The translations under genes were made by a program, and so were the position numbers. Below are positions 23,601 through 35,100 of a DNA stretch of 64,000 nt, piece by piece; position 1 is the first letter of the stretch; each line of letters opens with the position of its first letter. The DNA is from Mimachlamys varia (taxonomy: Eukaryota > Mollusca > Bivalvia > Pectinida > Pectinidae), in assembly GCA_947623455.1 (NCBI GenBank), contig OX392540.1, forward strand, positions 7,829,432 to 7,893,431, read 5' to 3'. The notes under the pieces are model-generated. The model saw only the letters and a list, made by a program, of their open reading frames with translations. It did no database searches and was not told where the DNA came from.

Positions 23601-24363
23601 AACCAATAAATGTTTTATGTGACGTTTCGATGTTATGTACCCTATCACCTTCATCAGACAAATGACAAGCAAAGCGTATGCACACAAAGGCTTTATTTAG
23701 TTTGTCATCAATAGCAATGTGTGTTAAAGGACTGTAACAACATTTGCTAAAACATTCATTGCTTAAATAGGCGTTATCTTAATAGTTCCATGCCAAAGTA
23801 AAGTTTTGGTCTAAGTTATAAGGTAAACTATTATCATAAATATGATTTGTGCGTATGGTAGTTAATACGTTGTCGATGTCGAAGAATTAGAACACATATA
23901 AGAGATCTACGGTCATCTTTTATTATGAAACCCTAACAGGAAATCTATATGTATACTTAACATGTGAAATTTCTTTGTGTACAATGATACAAATATATGA
24001 TTGAAAACACAAAGTATTTAAAAAAAAATAAGAGAATACCGAAGCGTTAACAAAATCATAATCCAAATTCATAATCGATTAAACACTGATGGCAAAATAT
24101 GAACAAAGGAAAGATTCACATGGAGACCCTTGCAAAAGTACAAGAGATTAAGACCAGGTGTTCCGGAAGGGTAAGCGTCATCTGCTTCATCAACGACACC
24201 CGCCATGTAAATCTTCTTCACATCAGGTTATACATTACCTGGTTTTAGCGCAAATGTTAATATACAAAAATATCTTCGAAAACAGAGTATTTAATACGTT
24301 ACCTGTAAGGTAGAACATGCCAAGAGACCAAATGGTGTATATTATTAAGTTATTCCTCATCAT
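20622..24363 (-). pseudogene. Toll-like receptor U2, broken by 7-bp deletion
   Basis: Two exons on the minus strand. Exon 1 (24363-24303) encodes a 20-residue signal peptide, MMRNNLIIYTIWSLGMFYLT, with donor GTAAC. The intron is 1267 bp. Exon 2 starts at 23034 after AG and reads GLTDCCNVVTIGT, LRR N-cap, LRRs, C-cap, membrane helix and TIR as in U1. One lesion is visible: seven bases present in U1 (near 5427) are missing near 21670, which ends the first frame after MHNLLISLPIT. The downstream frame (about 21665-20622) stays open through the last LRRs, membrane helix and a full TIR with FELGK at the BB loop. A truncated, LRR-only soluble product is conceivable, but pseudogene or assembly error is simpler. 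Confidence 0.88.
23621..23657 (-). ncRNA. hammerhead-like motif, short-loop copy
   Basis: Minus strand CTGATGA, GGTG, a short spacer, CATC, GAAAC then GTC. Relative to 7374-7419 it lost about 9 bases in the stem-II loop region, leaving about four stem-II pairs. Lies in the U2 intron. Confidence 0.4.
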
Positions 24364-24871
24364 GTGAACTGGTTCCAGCTTGTACACCGTACGTTAAACA
24401 CTGATGGCAAAATTAATCTGTGTGTAGCGTTGTGATTCCTATTTGTTCCAACGGTGAATACGAGGGCTCGTCTACACTATAACAGCATTCTGTGGTACCT
24501 ACCCTATAAGGTTGTCATATATTTACAGGGTAAGCACAGCTGATTACGTCAGTATATGATCCTATTTATCCTTTTTTCGGGGGTTTAAATGATTTAAAAG
24601 AACGCCGTGCAATGAGTATTGTGGTTTGTCTTTGTTTGTTAATGTAATTTAATGCACATTGGGACACATGCAATGTACTTCCTTATACATTCAGCCCTTT
24701 TAAAGTTTGTAAAGGTATGAATTCTAAATATGTTTTTTTTTATTCTTTTATGAAACTGAATCGTGTCGTTGAATAATGAAAGTCAATGCTTATTTGGCCG
24801 TACATGAAGTATATGGAATAGTAAAGGTACAATAAGATGTTTGTCGTATTAACCTTTCAGTATAAAAAGGG
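24364..24871. other. 5' flank of U2 signal exon
   Basis: Upstream of the U2 start codon. A stretch TCTGTGGTACCTACC at about 24491 is shared with the 5' flank of the U7 signal exon (about 61600), so these two genes share a promoter-side ancestor distinct from U3/U5. No defined promoter box called. Confidence 0.45.
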
Positions 24872-25260
24872 TTACACACTGCCGGGACATTGAAGGGTTA
24901 CGTGGTCACCTGCGCAGACGTAAGTTCGTTCAGGAGGACTTCCATATCCGTTGGCCCAGACGTAGCGACAGCCTATCCGTATCCAGGTGGCTGACCGGAC
25001 CTGGGGTGTGATCTGTGACAACAAGGTCTCAATAATCACAGAGGGCAGTGGGCGGAAATTCACTCCCTCACGCTGGTCGAACAAGGACATTCTGCGTATT
25101 AGCGTCGTAAACAATGTAAACCAACTAACCAGAGCATTTCTTATTCCAGGAAGGACCTTTAAAAAGCGTATCTCTCTGGCGCCGGGACTTTTGAATGATA
25201 AAGCATGCGTGCGTAAACAGAGTTGCTCCCCTTTTTACACTTTACCTTGATTCTTTTTCG
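24872..25260 (-). other. unidentified open fragment, Cys-containing
   Basis: An open minus-strand stretch (25114-24872, about 80 codons) ends with RTYVCAGDHVTLQCPG, which weakly recalls the start of SUEL/rhamnose-binding lectin domains (CxG-x-LxLxCP). Too short and without the rest of the domain. More GC-rich than its surroundings. I do not assign a function. Confidence 0.25.
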
Positions 25261-25631
25261 ACTTTGGTGACCAACAATCAGCGCAGTTGTTTCCCAATGA
25301 AATAGTTAAAAAAAATCCCATATACGTAACTTCAGGAATTTTTTCGTGATTCCGAAAAAAAAAATTCAGTTAATGTACCATGAAAAAATAAGTTTAAAAC
25401 GAAGTAAACTTGAGCGGTAACTTGCAAAAAACTCTTGACAGAACAACCTGAAGAACAGAAACTACTTCAGGTGTGGCCCACTTCAACAACAAGCCGAAGT
25501 TAGAAGACAGTTCAAAATGGACGGGTGTTTACAAATACCGAGTTTCAACTGCTACTGTACCGGTAACCACGTAAGAATTCATCTTGAATATTGCTGATAT
25601 CAGTTAATCTATAAATCTATAAATGTTATAA

Positions 25632-25754
25632 GTTATATAGTCACTAACTGACCCTCTATAGAGCCATAGAGGGTCAGTAAAATATATAGGGGGCTTGGGC
25701 TCCACTAACTGACCCTCTATGGCTCTTTAGAGGGTCAGTTAGTGACTATATAAC
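25632..25754. repeat. long palindrome with internal hairpins
   Basis: The outer arms GTTATATAGTCACTAACTGA and its reverse complement close a foldback of about 123 bp. Each arm contains its own small hairpin, GACCCTCTAT facing ATAGAGGGTC. Nested inside the MITE at 25306-26478 and adjoining the inverted-repeat-bounded ORF segment. Confidence 0.88.
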
Positions 25755-25807
25755 GAATTTATCGCATCGAGGACACTTTTTAAATACATTAAACAGAAAC
25801 AACATAA

Positions 25808-26020
25808 TCAGTAATTTCGGGTGTCAAGATAGAAATGGGACAGACATTTTTCCAATTGTTGCTGACTGAACGATTCAAAATCAGTATTCTGATTCTTTTC
25901 AAACAGATATTCCTTTAAACATCTAGCTGCCGTTTTGTTGGCCTTGATTGTCTTTACAGCTTGACTTTCCAGTCTTTTTATATTTATGACTGCTGCTGTC
26001 GTCTGCCCGAATCGTGCCAT
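25808..26020 (-). pseudogene. Crypton/KIAA1958-like N-terminal fragment
   Basis: A 70-codon minus-strand ORF starting MARFGQTTAAV. Residues about 25-68 (NKTAARCLKEYLFEKNQ, DFESFSQQQLEKCLSHFYLD) resemble the core-binding N-terminal part of Crypton-type recombinases and KIAA1958-like proteins. It stops where the family would continue with an RxxDG segment, so no catalytic domain is present. The segment is bounded by imperfect 25-bp inverted repeats (25750-25774 and 26398-26423). Different family from the 9344-10967 gene. A captured exon in a non-autonomous element is the best reading. Confidence 0.55.
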
Positions 26021-26259
26021 TTTTGTTGACAGTCAACATCGCGGAGACGCTTGAAACACCAACCCAAAAAATCTCACAAAATGCACACAAAATTCCCATG
26101 GTGTAAGGGAAATTAAATAACTCTTATAACTATCATGTTAACAAAAAGACAGTACAGGTTAACCGAAATTAACTTCACGATTCTAGAAGCCATTTTTCAA
26201 AGATACAACCCATTTGATTTTCGAAGCGTTGGAAATTGTCGTCGCCATTAAATCAAACT

Positions 26260-26328
26260 GACCCTCTATAAATCTGGTAGCGCCATCTAACGGGCCAAAG
26301 TGACCCTCTATAGAAAAATAGAGGGTCA
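26260..26328. repeat. GACCCTCTAT motif cluster and hairpin
   Basis: GACCCTCTAT at 26260-26269, and a perfect hairpin TGACCCTCTAT / ATAGAGGGTCA at 26301-26328. The same decamer occurs in both orientations at 25632-25754, on the other side of the recombinase-like ORF. Confidence 0.8.
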
Positions 26329-26478
26329 CCACGTGACGTCTCTCAACCAATGATATCATGACATTTAAAAAAAAAAAAAAAAATTCATGACATTCTAGTC
26401 CGAGGTGCGATAAAATACGTTACTGGGTTTGATTTTCCCTTCAAGTTTTCCCGAAAGTTACGCATATAGGGCCTTTAA

Positions 26479-27104
26479 GAAGAAAACGAGCATTTTTGTT
26501 ATGACGTACGGCTAAATTGCTCTTACTTTTATTACAAATGAAAAACCATTACTATAGATAGATAATTGCTAAATTGCGTAATTACGGATTTTTATCTATT
26601 CAAGATATTTAAGAAACTCGAAAGACACATGTGGGTGACAAAATTTAACGAGAAGGAGAGCGAAACTGCGTCTATTCATGCAGACATGTGACTTGTGCTG
26701 ATTGAACGAATATCGTTACAAAAAACAGCTACTGAAGAAAATATGGACCATACCTCGTTAGTGTAGTTCAGTATGTTGTTACCATCTCGCGAAGATGGAT
26801 ATTTACATCATGTGATATAAATTTGCCAATTCTGAATTTTTTTCAAAACATCGATTAAACTGATGTTGTAGTCTAAAAAGTGGGGTGTCTTGCACAACAA
26901 AATCTGTATAACAAAAATAAAAATATTTGATTTCAAGCTTAAAATATCATAGAATTGACACATATTGTTTTTTGAAATGGAATCTAGACAATGGCACGTG
27001 TGTTGTTGACCACATCCGGTAAGTTTGCATTGGACACGTTTTCTTGCAAGCACGTGTGATTTACACATATGTATTACTGTTGTTTCCTAAATCATTGATG
27101 CTAT
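26479..27104. other. short third copy of the satellite-side duplicon
   Basis: 26700-26820 matches 12570-12700 and 26845-27095 matches 13350-13600. The roughly 640 bp between them in the other copies (the two tRNA-like repeats) is absent. No gene. Confidence 0.6.
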
Positions 27105-27700
27105 ACGCCATCTTGTTGACTGTTGGTAGATGAAAGGTATAACAATATATCGCGTGATGTTCTCACATACCAACGGACATGTGTCTTTCTATTGGCTCCC
27201 GGCTTGGCCAGGGACTTTACGCAGTCGCGAGGAAAATTGTTTGCTGAATTGTTTCGCCATGAAAAGTTATCAGTAAATCTGAGAACCGTGTACACTAAAG
27301 TAGTCTGCGTCGTTATAATAGAGTATCACAACTTCTTTTTTTTTCATAAATAGAACCCAGAGCGCGATAGGTCTGGTATTGTTCTTAATACTGTCAGTAA
27401 AAAAGTCGATGCTATGCACAGGAGGCAACGTGACACCTGACGCATCGGTTAATACCTTTGTTGTTTAATACTAAATGAAAAAATGAGGAAGGTAGAGTTA
27501 GTGATTTAGGTCGCTATTTAGGTTTGAGATGGAATACGTCACGGGTGGCTCTATTACAATGTTATCCCTGATCTCGCTGTTTGCTACCAATATCATATAT
27601 TTAAGCAAATAGTCAGAAAGGCTCAAAATTGTTTTGTAATTTGAATTTAATGAACTATATAAAACTTACACAGTAAGATACACATATTAATTATTAATTA
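27105..27700 (-). promoter_or_regulatory. orphan receptor 5' flank
   Basis: Matches the 5' flanks of U3 (34910-35500) and U5 (54700-55200), with the ATG still present (AAGATGGCG on the minus strand near 27112), but homology ends at once, so the signal exon is lost. Retains the ATTGG (CCAAT on minus) and GGGACTTTAC (27211-27220) words. Confidence 0.55.
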
Positions 27701-28057
27701 TGTTATTTGAAAATAATTACTACGCATAATCTAATCACCAATGTTTCCTTGCATAAGGTTAAAATACAGATATCTAGGCCAATTAAAATGCCTCTTACAA
27801 GCAAGATTATAATATATATGTACATATATAAACTTAAAACAACATCATTATGCAACTTCGTAACCGATCTCTATTTTGTATTTCTAAAGTATACTTTAAG
27901 ATGGACTCAAAGAATTATTGATATAATGACAACAATTGAAATGTATACGAAACACACACGAAAATAGGTAAAGCCATTCGCACACAATGTTTCAGAGGAG
28001 AAGGCGATATATGAGTTTTACAAGCTTGAAAGGTTAAAGTTGTTATACCGACGTAGG

Positions 28058-28440
28058 TCACAATGCGGTTTCAGAAAAGGAATGTTCGTCCTTATCTATG
28101 TTTTGTTTTTTTATTCGTTTCAATATCTTTTTCCAGAATATCTTTCTTGCCGAATAGAGCTTACTCCCATCAAAGCTGTTGTCATCAGGCCATATAATAG
28201 GACTGATTTCATCCCAGTTTTTACGAATCAGTTTTGGAAACTCACTTGGCTTCATATCATTTAATAGAATAACGATACTCATATTTTCTCGTCCGTCACG
28301 AAACGAATACACACTAGTCTGTCTCAATAAGACGTTCATTCATTCATTTTTTTTAAATAAATCGAGCTTACAACAAAAACAAACTTTCGTGACTAGGTGA
28401 TGGCGTTCATAGTGTTGTCACATCTGTCTAATCCCGCATA
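28058..28440 (-). pseudogene. TIR-domain relic a of block U3
   Basis: Minus-strand TIR C-terminal half: SVYSFRDGRENMSIVILL, KLIRKNWDEISPIIWPDD, ARKIFWKKILKRIK, ending SETAL. The upstream TIR piece to about 28440 is frameshifted. Confidence 0.83.
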
Positions 28441-28485
28441 ATAATAAATTAGCATAATTATGATATGTTTATAAAGAAATTTACC

Positions 28486-28867
28486 TTAAAGGCCCAATAT
28501 ACGTAACTTCAGGAAAATTTTCGTGATCCTGAAAAATTCTGGAAAAAAATCCAGTTGATAACCATGCAAAGTTAAGCCTAAAACGAATTAAACCTGGGCG
28601 GTAACTAACAAGAAACTCTTGACAAAAAAATCCAAAGAATTGAAAATAATTCAGATGGGGCCCACTTCAACAACAAACCGGTGGTATAAGACGGTTTGAA
28701 AATGGGCGCGTGTTTACAAATAGCGTGTTTCAACTGCTGCTATACCGGTTACCGCGAAGGAATTTATCTTGGATATTGCTGATATCAGTAAATCTTAAAT
28801 AAATCTATAAATATAAAAAGTTATTAGGCTTGATTTTCGCTTCAAGTTACGTATATTGTGCCTTTAA
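28486..28867. mobile_element. TTAA MITE, 382 bp (U3)
   Basis: Inverted ends AGGCCCAATATACGTAACTT and AAGTTACGTATATTGTGCCT, flanked by TTAA at 28486-28489 and 28864-28867. The homologous site in U1 (ACCTTAATCAAG at 1420-1430) has a single TTAA and no element, a clean pre-insertion site. No ORF inside. The same insertion at the same position in U5 places it before the U3/U5 split. Confidence 0.9.
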
Positions 28868-29514
28868 TCAAGAGAAAGCTAGTCTGAAGGTTAGATAAGA
28901 AATTATTTTGATTTGTACCCCTGCACTTGTGCGTGTATAATTACTTTCACAGCCGTAATCTGATATTGTCCACACGAGGGAGTTATTTTTCATGTTCACT
29001 CATCCCACAACTGCTGACGAAATCCTTTGAAGAGTTATACCCGATATCGCTACCACAATCACATCTGTCTTGTCAGTTAGTCATATACACTGTCTATCGT
29101 GTAAACTTCCGGGTAGAGTGTCTGACATTTTCTGTTCGACGTTCCTGTAAATATTTCTATTACATAAGTGTTGGACTCAATTTACTCGTGTGTTTTTCAT
29201 TAACTCGAGAAACACGGTGTATATCTACATTTCTGTTCCAATTATCTAGAATCTGAAAAGAAAGTTGGTAAATGATAACGATTGAAGTATACAATTTGAT
29301 TAGACTTTTAATTGAATTCGTACTTATTAATTAAATCCCATACATACTTAGATACCAAACACAGACATATACATAGTGTGTTCACAATATTGATTTTATA
29401 CATTTATTAAGATTCATATACAATATCAAGAATTGGTCGATATTCACATTTTACAATAAGTGATGTACTACTATTTTGATCCTTGATCACGCTGCTGATT
29501 CGTAACAAGAATAT

Positions 29515-30075
29515 TTATTCATGTAAGTGTTGTTTGTTTTCATTCGTCTTAGCAATTTGTTTCCAAAATACCTTCATAATAGTTTCTTTTAGAGTATTTG
29601 TACCACAAGTTTGCTCGTCAGACCATGTACAAGATTGATCTAATCCCAGTTTTACGATTAAGCTTCGAAAATTCATTTCGCCGCTATCATCAAATAGAAT
29701 AATGACATTCATGTTTTGTCGTAACTGATGAGTTCCATTGTAAAGGTTTGCCATTCATTCTTTTCAAAAATTCAGCTTACAACGAAAACAGACTTGTGAC
29801 AGTTATCGATAACATCCACAATGTTGTCATATAGGTCTAATCTCAAATCGAAACTTTTTATCATCAAAACAGTATTCAATTTCTTTTTCCTGCTTCCAGC
29901 CAAGGAACAAGTATTTGGGCAGTCCATGCATAATTCCTATCACAGAAGCTTGTAAAGACATCGAATGAAAAAAATGTTTTTTATTCTTTATTTGAAGACC
30001 ACTTGAGAAATAAAAAAAAACTGTAATGATGAGAACAACAGGCATTATCAGGGATGTGACTAACCAAAGTTATTG
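29515..30075 (-). pseudogene. TM-TIR relic b of block U3
   Basis: Best preserved of the b relics. Minus strand in broken frames: membrane helix (MPVVLIITVFFYF, about 30045-30000), GLPKYLFLGWKQ, EYCFDDKKF, then NMNVIILFDDSGEMNF, WSDEQTCG and KVFWKQIAKT. Several frame changes and no LRRs. It shows that the b relics came from a complete transmembrane receptor. Confidence 0.82.
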
Positions 30076-30189
30076 GTGGTTTGTTTCCATGGATTGTTGA
30101 TAGGAAACAATGTTTCACAATGTGTAAACTTATCAATTCCTGTTATGCCACAAACTACCTATATGTAATATATTATTTTTTTATTTTTA

Positions 30190-30300
30190 AATTGGTTCAT
30201 ATTAAATTGATGATACTCGTTTAAAGGATTTCATTTTTACTCGCAATACGCTCGCAAAAATGAAAAATTCAAAACTCGTATCATAAATTTAGTATGATGA
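30190..30300. repeat. foldback repeat with enlarged loop (U3)
   Basis: Arms around TGATACTCGTTT and AAACTCGTATCA as in 3062-3166, but the loop holds a second inverted repeat, TTTCATTTTTACTCGC facing GCAAAAATGAAA. Same in U5 at 49985-50096. The remainder to 31477 is 3' flank without a gene. Confidence 0.75.
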
Positions 30301-31477
30301 TAAACTAATCACAGATCCTCTATGTAAACAAGCCGTTCATGGTGATAGAAAAGAAAATTAACCACAAATAAAAAAGACAGTACTCTTATATGTAAGCTGA
30401 CCATCACTGTTTGTATCTAAGCAATACAATAAAGTCTGCTAACTTGAATGTGCCCTTCTCATGTTCACTGAACCTTCACCTGCTGACGTAATGCTATACA
30501 GGGCGACACGTGTGTCGCTAGCACAATAAAATCTGTCCTGGGCATGTTTCGTGAAGACTTCCGGGTAGTGCGAATTGGGAATATAGTATCTAGTTCTCAG
30601 TTTGACTTGCTTGCATTACATGGATAAATTATAAGTGTGAACATTGATTATTTGTTTCATATAAGAAATAACCGATCGAGGTGACACGATCATACAATGT
30701 TTATTAGCATCTGTTCTGAATATGTTTAGTACGACTTTAAACAGAAAAAAATGTAAATAATAAATTACATTTATAATTCACTTGCTCTCATGACATTAAA
30801 TCACACACATGGTAGGGTACTGAGCACTGACATACATACAAAGTATTCACAATAGTAATAACACATAGTTAATAAACATATACAGTTCTAGGGTTGCAAA
30901 ATGTTTCACAACGTGCGGTATACGCTCGATATTGTTTGCAAAAAAATGACAACTATACAAACCACAGTGATTATTATTAACGCACAAAAAACTAACGTTT
31001 TACGATGGCAATAGTCGTTGATGTACACTGCAAATGTCACGCTTGATATTCATAATATATTTCTATACTTGCGAAAGAAACATCTGCGTATATTTCTACC
31101 TACATGCTGTCTTTAATTTTAATAAATGTGTTTTTGTCTTATTTTTTTGAACGAAATAAAAAGAAACGTGTCACCGCTCAACACATGTTGTTCTCTTTCA
31201 GGTAAACATAACAACCAGTTTTTAGCCCTGTACATGTGCATCCATCCCATGTTTTCATTATGTTCACAAAGCTACATATATTAGCTGTCTTTCTCAGGCA
31301 CTAGTCAGATCACCTAGGGGCTAAATCTGTTCATGAATGTCTCGTTTTCACTGCAAACATGTTTACATGGACCGGAAAGAAAGAGTGTGCGTTACCATAA
31401 TTATACAATAGCAAAAAAAAAAAAAATAAATAAAATACACTTTTCTTAATAACTCTCATATATATACTCATCTTAGG

Positions 31478-34400
31478 TTACACTATTGATTCGGAATAAG
31501 CTTTACCACTAAAATGTGGGTTTCCTCTTTTGATTCGTTTCAGCAGTTTTTCCCAAAATTTCTTTCTAGCTTTCGTTAGATTATTTTTAGCACAAGTGTG
31601 TTCGTCAGGCCATGTGATAGGACTTATTTCATCCCAGTTTTTACGAATCAGTTCCGGAAATTCACTCCTTACCAAGTCATCTAATAGAATAATGACATTC
31701 ATGTTTTCTCGTCCGTCACGGAAAGCATAAACACTGGTCAATTGCATTGCAAAGGTTTGCCATTCACTCTTAAAATATTTGCAGCTTACAACGAAAATAG
31801 ACTTGCAAGAGTTATCGATAGCGTTCATAATATTGTCACATAGATCTAATCTCAAATCGAAACTTTTATCATCGAAACAGCATTCAATGTTTTCCTGTTC
31901 TAGCCAAGGAACAAGTGTTCGAGCAGTCCACGCAGAATCTTCATTACAGAAATTTATAAAGACGTCAAACTGAAATTCTTCATTTTCCAAAGGCTGCCTA
32001 CACCACACTCTCAATTTCACACTTCGTCGCCAGACCACGCGGGATACAAAAATCGTAAAAATGAGAAAATTAGACATTATCAGGGATGCGACCAACCAGA
32101 ATTGAGTACCACACGTTTCCTGAAATTCATCCAATGATTGCAGGAAAGTCATTATTTTCATCTGGCTGCCATCTGGTGAACTGCATGAAAGTTCGTCCTT
32201 GTTATACAAAACGCTGGTTGTGCCTATCCAGTGAAGAAAGTCCAACACTTCACAGCTGCACACCAATGGGTTTCCAAACAAATTTAATTTAAATGTTGAA
32301 AAGTTCATCCGATGCGCATCAAGGAATGTCATATCTGATTTTGTCAACTTAGTAATGAAATTATGACTTACATCCAATGTCTTCAACTTATGAAGAGTTG
32401 TCAAAATATGAGTATGGAGACTAGTCAAACTATTTGAAGTAAGAACTAATTTTTCAAGATACAACTGTTGATCTACAAATAAGTTTGGATTCAACACATT
32501 TATATCATTTCCTGAAAGATCCAAGACTGTGAGATTGTTCCTTCCTTTGAATAATAAAGTGTTATCTCTCGCAAGCGCATGCCCAAGGCTACATTGCTTT
32601 GCTTCTAACTTTGAAAGGTAAGACATATCGGCAAACATTTCCGGGTTAGGTTTTGAACACTCCACTCCTGATATGTAAAGTTCTCTGAGATGGACCAAAC
32701 CTTTGATGCGTCCATATGAACACGACGGATGCTTCCGTGGATAACTTATATCAAAAACGTTGAGATTGTTGCTTTTATGGAATGTTATATTTGCCATAGG
32801 TCCATTTCCAGAGTTTCGAGATAAATTTAGATAGATGAGAGTATGTGGAAGATAAAATGTATGCTCTGTTTTGAAAGCTACTGAACGTTTTCTATTTTTT
32901 TTGTGATCTTTAATTTGAAGCATATACATGAGTTATAGATGGAAATAGTACAAGAAAAGTGATGTATTGTGGGGAATTTAAACTATTTGATGAGAGGTCC
33001 AATATTTCCAGGCATTTTCTACTCGACCTGGACAACACAGCAGCCATGTCTATCCGATCTATATCATTACTACTCAGATCAAGTGTTCGAACACATATTG
33101 TGCTTAGATATATAAAGTCCGTTTTCCTTAACACTACACCGCTGTCATATTGAAAGTTATTACCTGTAAGTGCTAGATATTCCATTTTTCTATTTTGTAA
33201 GCCATATAGTAGTTTTAGGGCATCCCGAATGTTCACTGATCGCATGGAATTAAAGTTGAGTGATAACAGATTGTGAAATGGGGCCAGAGCATTTATTTCG
33301 AGATGGTGTATTCGAAAATATAAATTCAAATGTGTTATCACTGACCTCTTAAGTCCAGCGAAGGAAGAATTTAAAATCGATGTTTTCCTTTCTACTTCAG
33401 CAAATTGTATTGTTTTCGACTTTGTTAAATTTAAAAACCCGTTTCCAAAATGGAATCTTTCGAAAACATCTATTTGAAGGGTTTCAACCTGTGACAAGTA
33501 CGGTATAGCATGCTCGGGGTAGGTTTTCTTCAAATGAAACTTATTTTGTCTAAGATCTAAATGTTTCAAATGCATTAAAGGTTGAAAAGTGTACACATCA
33601 AACGATGAATTATCGAGAAAGTTGTTTGATAAATCGAGGTATATCAGATTGTGTAAACCGTCAAATGCTCCAGACGAAATCAATGATAATCCGTTGGATG
33701 ATAATGTCAGAGTATTCATCTGATGTAAATATCTAAATGAATCCTTATGTAATACAGTCAGGTTGTTGTGTTGTAGATTTAACTCTGTCGTGTTGATATG
33801 TAAATCCTCCGGTACAGTTTGTAGACGACATCCTGAACACTCGACACGTCTCACTGTTCCTATGGTTACGACATTACAGCAGTCAGTCAGTCCAGCTTGA
33901 AAATATAGAAAAAGTATCAACGAATTTAAATGTCTAACTTTAAGATTCTATCATCACATTTAAACTTGTCAAACAGCAGATTGGAATTTAGAAGTTATAT
34001 CAGATAAAGTTCGGAAGATTATTTTGTATTTGTGTAACGCCGATAGAACAGTTGATAAAAACAGCATCATTTCATTTCAATAAATTTTATTGACAAAGAT
34101 GTTCAATAGTCAATTGGATTGAATAACAGGAAGAAGTCTACATAAATTCTCTCCATAACTGGCCAAAAATAACAGTAGTTTAGTTTAGATAATCAATTAA
34201 GAAAAACAATGTGAAATGAAAAATAATATTTTGTATTAAAAAAACAAAACAAATAAAATTGACAATGCTCACAACTACAAGCACAACACATTGCACATAT
34301 ACGCAACACAAGCACAGTACATATACAGTACATAACTCTCTACAACTTTGATGAACATAAAAAAATAGTATATACAAATATCTATGTCGTATGTTTATAT

Positions 34401-34918
34401 ACATAATGACTAAACAGCCAACTACTTGAGCAATATAAACAGCATCTATGTTATTTGATCATTTTGTTAAATATTGATATAATAGTTGTTATAACATTGA
34501 GATGAATATATATAATCAATGTAGCATAAATGCCTTTGAACATATATCGCAATGTTTTCTGCAATCGTCTAACTATAAGAAATTATCGGGTTTGACATTG
34601 TTAGAACGAATCAAACAATTGTGCTTTAACTGTTACAATATTGAAAAACGCTTGCATATCACAAATCACGATTCAGGAGTGTCTTACTTGTGTGGTGATG
34701 TTAAATAATTGTAATTCTATATTGTTTGTCTCACATGTAATGTAATGCAAGTAAAGCTTATGTATCTACAACTTTGTCACTGCAATGGCAAGCTGATAAA
34801 CACCATATCTCTAAAAAATACAACATTACACAATAAAATGTAACAGAGCAAATACATTACCAGCAATGTCGAACATGGCTAAAGAGCTGATTATAAACCT
34901 CACGATGTGGTTCGCCAT
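31478..34918 (-). pseudogene. Toll-like receptor U3, stop plus frameshift
   Basis: Exon 1 (34918-34861) encodes MANHIVRFIISSLAMFDIA with donor GTAATG; intron 965 bp; exon 2 from 33895 (GLTDCCNVVTIGT). The N-terminal frame (to 32910) holds the N-cap and LRRs and ends in TAA just after THVYASN. Three codons later lies an A8 run that puts the rest one base out. The second frame (about 32929-31478, 483 codons) is fully open with more LRRs, C-cap NPLVCSC, membrane helix and TIR (FDVFINFC, DKSFDLRLDLCDNI, FW box KKFWEKLLKR). Two lesions 10-15 bases apart make a full product unlikely. The A8 shift is shared with U5. Confidence 0.88.
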
Positions 34919-35100
34919 CTTTTGACAATTGGTATATGAAAGGTATAACAATATATCGCGTGATGCTCTCACATATAAGCGGGCGTGTGTCTTTTCTATT
35001 GGTTGTCGGCGTGGCCAGGGTCTTTACGCAGACGCGAGGAAAATTGTTTGATGAATTCTTTCAACATGAAAAGTTATCAGTAAATTTGAAACCCGTGTAA
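34919..35100 (-). promoter_or_regulatory. putative U3 receptor promoter region
   Basis: Just upstream of the U3 start codon on the minus strand: an inverted CCAAT word (ATTGG near 34998), TATATG-like sequence near 34975 and a kappaB-like GGGTCTTTAC at 35018-35027. Conserved with U5 and the orphan flank at 27105. Functional reading is inference. The segment to 35500 is conserved flank without a gene. Confidence 0.4.

Larger units (their letters stand above)
25306..26478. mobile_element. TTAA-flanked MITE with nested insertions
   Basis: The ends match the 380-395-bp MITEs at 28486 and 48264: left CATATACGTAACTTCAGG, right GTTACGCATATAGGGCCTTT, bounded by TTAA at 25306-25309 and 26475-26478. 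Inside, after CTATAAATGTTATAAG, about 790 bp absent from the other two copies are inserted (about 25632-26423). TTAA duplications and short inverted ends are typical of piggyBac-type non-autonomous elements. The family name is inference because no transposase is present. Confidence 0.75.

Noticed and set aside
24872..25114. Possible SUEL-type lectin domain
   Set aside because: Only one CxG...LxCP-like segment; the rest of the domain and any gene structure are missing.
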